NCBI RefSeq assembly: GCF_029227915.1 | Contig: NC_079885.1 | Location: forward strand, 15,449,001 to 15,513,000 | Source of the DNA: Hydractinia symbiolongicarpus | Taxonomy: Eukaryota > Cnidaria > Hydrozoa > Anthoathecata > Hydractiniidae | DNA: 64,000 nucleotides | Direction of reading: 5' to 3' | Shown: positions 60,111 to 64,000 of the stretch, piece by piece | How positions within the stretch are numbered: position 1 is the stretch's first letter | Layout: each line of letters starts with the position of its first letter | The notes under the pieces: model-generated | Told to the model about the DNA's origin: nothing | Database searches by the model: none | Seen by the model: the letters and a program-made list of their open reading frames with translations, nothing else | Made by a program: the position numbers and the translations under genes

Positions 60111-60560
60111 ATTGACTTTTTCACGTTACATTGTTTATCATTACGACTGGGACGTATCTTTTTTACGCAATAGCCGCTGAGTAAATCAAGAAAGAGACAT
60201 GATTAGAAGTTGCTTTCCCTTCAAAACGGCTACAATCTTGCTGCAATAAATGCGCCACGTCGCAAATGAATGGATTACGAGCGTCAGACAAAGAAAATGG
60301 CGATGTAGCTAATTTGCTAATTAACTTTGTCATATGAAAATTAAGTCTGAAAGTACCCTAGATTGCCTTCGTTGGAACTTTTTACCGGAAATCTTAAAGC
60401 GCATGGTTGTCGTAATTAATGGATAGCGCTTGAAATGAGCTTTCAAATGCACATAAACACGACCTATTTCGGATGATCCAGTCAATAAATATGACCTTTA
60501 AAGTTTAAACCATTTTCGATGTAATGTGCTAATAATTCGTAGATATCTGCCCGTTTGTTT

Positions 60561-60679
60561 GTTTACGACCATACCACGATGAACACACCTGTTCTCGTCC
60601 GATCACGGAAGTTAAGCATCGTCGGGCCGGGATAGTACTTGGATGGGGGACAGCCTGGGAACTCCCAGTGTCGTAGGCT
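60561..60679 (+). rRNA. 5S: 5S rRNA, copy 107 (c3t, t63c, c92a, g107a)
   Basis: Duplicate of copy 103 with an added helix IV mismatch (c92a). The TATA-like box reads taataatt. Confidence 0.94.
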
Positions 60680-61129
60680 ATTGACTTTTTCACGTTACAT
60701 TATTTATCATTACGACTGTGACGTATCTTTTTTACGAAATAGCCGCTGAGTAAATCAAGAAAGAGACATGATTAGAAGTTGCTTTCCCTTCAAAACGGCT
60801 ACAATCTTGCTGCAATAAATGCGCCACGTCGCAAATGAATGGATTACGAGCGTCAGACAAAGAAAATGGCGATGTAGTTACTTTGCTAATTAACTTTGTC
60901 ATATGAAAATTAAGTCTGAAAGCACCCTAGATTTCCTTCGTTGGAACTTTTTACCGGAAATCTTAAAGCGCATTATTGTCGTAATTAATGGATAGCGCTT
61001 GAAATGAGCTTTCAAATGCACATAAACACGACCTATTTCGGATAATCCAGTCAAGAAATATGACCTTTAAAATTTAAACCATTTTCGATGTAATGTGCTA
61101 ATAAATCGTAGATATCTGCCCGTTTGTTT

Positions 61130-61248
61130 GTCTACGACCATACCACGATGAACACACCTGTTCTCGTCCGATCACGGAAGTTCAGCATCGTTGGGCCGGG
61201 ATAGTACTTGGATGGGGGACCGCCTGGGAACTCCTGGTGTCGTAGGCT
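61130..61248 (+). rRNA. 5S: 5S rRNA, copy 108 (a54c, c106t)
   Basis: Duplicate of copy 104. Confidence 0.96.
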
Positions 61249-61698
61249 ATTGACTTTTTCACGTTACATTATTTATCATTACGACTGGGACGTATCTTTT
61301 TTACGCAATAGCCGCTGAGTAAATCAAGAAAGAGACATGATTAGAAGTTGCTTTCCCTTCAAAACGGCTACAATCTTGCTGCAATAAATGCGCCACGTCG
61401 CAAATAAATGGATTACGAGCGTCAGACAAAGAAAATGGCGATGTAGTTACTTTGCTAATTAACTTTGTCATATGAAAATTAAGTCTGAAAGCACCCTAGA
61501 TTTCCTTCGTTGGAACTTTTTACCGGAAATCTTAAAGCGCATGGTTGTCGTAAAGAATCGATAGCGCTTAAAAAGAGCTTTCAAATGCACATAAACACGA
61601 CCTATTTCGGATGATCCAGTCAAGAAATATGACCTTTAAAATTTAAACCATTTTCGATGTAATGTGCTAATAAATCGTAGATATCTGCCCGTTTGTTT

Positions 61699-61817
61699 GT
61701 CTACGACCATACCACGACGAACACACCTGTTCTCGTCCGATCACGGAAGTTAAGCATCGTTGGGCCAGGATAGTACTTGGATGGGGGACCGCCTGGGAAC
61801 TCCTGGTGTCGTAGGCT
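61699..61817 (+). rRNA. 5S: 5S rRNA, copy 109 (t20c, g69a, c106t), compensated 69/106 pair
   Basis: Duplicate of copy 105 with t20c, which breaks T20-A58 in helix II. Confidence 0.95.
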
Positions 61818-62267
61818 ATTGACTTTTTCACGTTACATTATTTATCATTACGACTGGGACGTATCTTTTTTACGCAATAGCCGCTGAGTAAATCAAGAAA
61901 GAGACATGATTAGAAGTTGCTTTCCCTTCAAAACGGCTACAATCTTGCTGCAATAAATGCGCCACGTCGCAAATAAATGGATTACGAGCGTCAGACAAAG
62001 AAAAGGGCGATGTAGTTACTTTGCTAATTAACTTTGTCATATGAAAATTAAGTCTGAAAGCACCCTAGATTTCCTTCGTTGGAACTTTTTACCGAAAATC
62101 TTAAAGCGCATGGTTGTCGTAAAGAATCGATAGCGCTTAAAAAGAGCTTTCAAATGCACATAAACACGACCTATTTCGGATGATCCAGTCAAGAAATATG
62201 ACCTTTAAAGTTTGAACCATTTTCGATGTAATGTGCTAATAAATCGTAGATATCTGCCCGTTTGTGT

Positions 62268-62386
62268 GTCTACGACCATACCACGATGAACACACCTGTT
62301 CTCGTCCGATCACGGAAGTTAAGCATCCTCGGGCCGGGATAGTACTTGGATGGAGGACCGCCTGGGAACTCCCGGTGTCGTAGGCT
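62268..62386 (+). rRNA. 5S: 5S rRNA, copy 110 (g61c, t63c, g87a)
   Basis: g61c class, flank type c, following a T106 copy as elsewhere. Confidence 0.95.
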
Positions 62387-62836
62387 ATTGACTTTTTCAC
62401 GTTACATTATTTATCATTACGACTGTGACGTATCTTTTTTACGCAATAGCCGCTGAGTAAATCAAGTAAGGGACATCATTAGAAGTTTCTTTCCCTTCAA
62501 AAGGGCTACGATCTGGCAGCATTAAATGCGCCACGTCGCAAATGAATGGATTACGAGCGTCAGACAAAGAGAATGGCGATGTAGCTAATTTGCTAATTAA
62601 CTTTGTCATATGAAAATTAAGTCTGAAAGTACCCTAGATTGCCTTCGTTGAAACTTTTTACCGGAAATCTTAAAGCGCATGGTTGTCGTAATTAATGGAT
62701 AGCGCTTGAAATGAGCTTTCAAATGCACATAAACACGACCTATTTCGGATGATCCAGTCAAGAAATATGACCTTTTAAATTTAAACCATTTTCGATGTAA
62801 TGTGCTAATAAATCGTAGATATCTGCCCGTTTGTTT

Positions 62837-62955
62837 GTCTACGACCATACCACGATGAACACACCTGTTCTCGTCCGATCACGGAAGTTAAGCATCGTTG
62901 GGCCGGGATAGTACTTGGATGTGGGACCGCCTGGGAACTCCTGGTGTCGTAGGCT
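62837..62955 (+). rRNA. 5S: 5S rRNA, copy 111 (g86t, c106t)
   Basis: The helix IV loop closing pair is lost. The downstream spacer shares aagtaagggacgtgattag with that after copy 4. Confidence 0.96.
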
Positions 62956-63405
62956 ATTGACTTTTTCACGTTACATTATTTATCATTACGACTGTGACGT
63001 ATCTTTTTTACGCAATAGCCCCTGAGTAAATCAAGTAAGGGACGTGATTAGAAGATGCTTTCCCTTCAAAACGGCTACAATCTTGCTGCAATAAATGCGC
63101 CACGTCGCAAATAAATGGATTATGAGCGTCAGACAAAGAAAATGGCGATGTAGTTACTTTGCTAATTAACTTTGTCATATGAAAATTAAATCTGAAAGCA
63201 CCCCAGATTTCCTTCGTTGGAACTTTTTACCGGAAATCTTAAAGCGCATGGTTGTCGTAAAGAATCGATAGCGCTTGAAATGACCTTTCAAATGCACATA
63301 AACACGACCTATTTCGGATGATCCAGTCAAGAAATATGACCTTTAAAGTTTAAACCATTTTCGATGTGATGTGCTAATAAATCGTAGATATCTGCCCGTT
63401 TGTTT

Positions 63406-63524
63406 GTCTACGACCATACCACGATGAACACACCTGTTCTCGTCCGATCACGGAAGTTAAGCATCGTCGGGCCGGGATAGTACTTGGATGGGGGACCGCC
63501 TGGGAACTCCCGGTGTTGTAGGCT
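63406..63524 (+). rRNA. 5S: 5S rRNA, copy 112 (t63c, c112t)
   Basis: c112t leaves a G7-U112 wobble. The following spacer is the edge family and is one base short (atagcgctgag). Confidence 0.97.
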
Positions 63525-63973
63525 ATTGACTTTTTCACGTTACATTATTTATCATTACGACTGTGACGTATCTTTTTTACGCAATAGCGCTGAGTAAATC
63601 AAGTAAGGGACGTTATTAGAAGTTTCTTTCCCTTCAAAGCGGCTACGATCTGGCTGCAATAAATGCGCCACGTCGTAAATAAATGGATTACGAGCGTCAG
63701 ACAAAGAAAATGGCGATGTAGTAACTTTGCTAATTAACTTTGTCATATGAAAATTAAGTCGGAAAGCACCCTAGATTTCCTTCGTTGGAACTTTTTACCG
63801 GAAATCATAAAGCGCATTATTGTTGTCAAGAATCGATAGCGCTTAAAAAGAGCTGTCAAACGCACATAAACACGACCTATTTCGAATGATCCAGTCAAGA
63901 AATATGACCTTTAAAGTTTAAACCATTTTCGATGTAATGTGCTAATAAATCGTAGATATCTGCCCGTTTGTTT

Positions 63974-64000
63974 GTCTACGACCATACCACGATGAACACA
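63974..64000 (+). rRNA. 5S: 5S rRNA, copy 113 (partial, first 27 nt)
   Basis: Cut by the window edge; the visible part matches the consensus. Confidence 0.95.

Larger units (their letters stand above)
57718..62267 (+). repeat. Four-unit tandem duplication, offset 2275 bp (copies 102-105 and 106-109)
   Basis: 118-nt gene with a101t, then c3t with g107a, then a54c, then g69a with c106t: the same four variants in the same order twice. Later private changes are c92a in copy 107 and t20c in copy 109. Confidence 0.92.
1..64000 (+). repeat. Tandem 5S rDNA array, 569-bp unit, 112 complete genes plus one partial
   Basis: The whole window is head-to-tail copies of one unit. Start-to-start distances are 569 bp in 95 of 112 cases. 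The exceptions are 501 (68-bp spacer deletion), 551 (18-bp promoter deletion), 573 (4-nt gene insertion, five cases), 567 and 568 (small deletions). No gene points the other way and nothing interrupts the array. The units are close copies with recurring variants, which indicates concerted evolution by unequal exchange or conversion. Both window edges lie inside the array, so its full size is unknown. Confidence 0.98.

Noticed and set aside
62606-62848. 80-codon minus-strand open frame
   Set aside because: It starts inside the 5S gene and is open only because gaccttttaaattt removes a stop present in other units. No known motif.
63555-63746. 63-codon minus-strand open frame
   Set aside because: Lengthened by a one-base spacer deletion (atagcgctgag). 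No recognisable product.
1-64000. CRISPR array or satellite DNA
   Set aside because: The repeat is 569 bp and contains a complete 5S gene; the spacers are similar to each other, unlike CRISPR spacers.
1-64000. Transposon or SINE derived from 5S
   Set aside because: There are no target-site duplications, poly-A tails or dispersed copies; the units are strictly head to tail.

Overview
The window is one uninterrupted tandem array of eukaryotic 5S ribosomal RNA genes, all on the + strand. I count 112 complete copies plus the first 27 nt of a 113th cut by the right edge. The usual copy is 119 nt. Ninety-five of the 112 start-to-start distances are exactly 569 bp, so a unit is a 119-bp gene plus a spacer of about 450 bp. 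No protein-coding gene, tRNA, snRNA, spliced-leader RNA or mobile element could be supported, and neither edge leaves the array. Variants below are numbered on the 119-nt consensus (g1 to t119), which 25 copies match exactly.

Organism: the RNA folds as a eukaryotic 5S (helix I is nt 1-9 with 110-118) and its 3' half closely resembles animal 5S RNA, so an animal nuclear genome is likely. I cannot name the phylum. The spacer is AT-rich. Each gene carries internal control regions at about nt 50-97, a TATA-like taataaat at -31 to -24, a T5 tract at +7 to +11 past the gene, and a second T6 tract at about +49 to +54.

Layout: 1-3440 holds copies 1-6, with spacer variants that recur only at the right edge. 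3441-11182 is a three- then four-unit higher-order repeat (classes A, B, D, C). About 11350-19093 is a seven-unit tandem duplication with a 3986-bp offset. 19035-32222 is a mosaic of single- and three-unit duplications, with one copy lacking the TATA-like element. 32230-44183 holds two three-unit repeats (offset 1707) and a triplet of 573-bp units carrying a 4-nt insertion in the gene. 44184-57267 holds two-, five- and six-unit duplications. 57718-62267 is a four-unit tandem duplication (offset 2275). The edge-type spacers then return.

The array works as a dosage system: many near-identical RNA polymerase III genes, kept similar by unequal exchange and conversion, with a minority of damaged copies spread by the same process. 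The points most worth following are the multi-unit higher-order repeats with a recurring order of gene classes, a G-C to G-U to A-U series at the 69/106 pair, the paired terminators that are never both broken in one unit, the promoter-deleted copy at 24138, and an antisense strand with few stop codons in the spacer.
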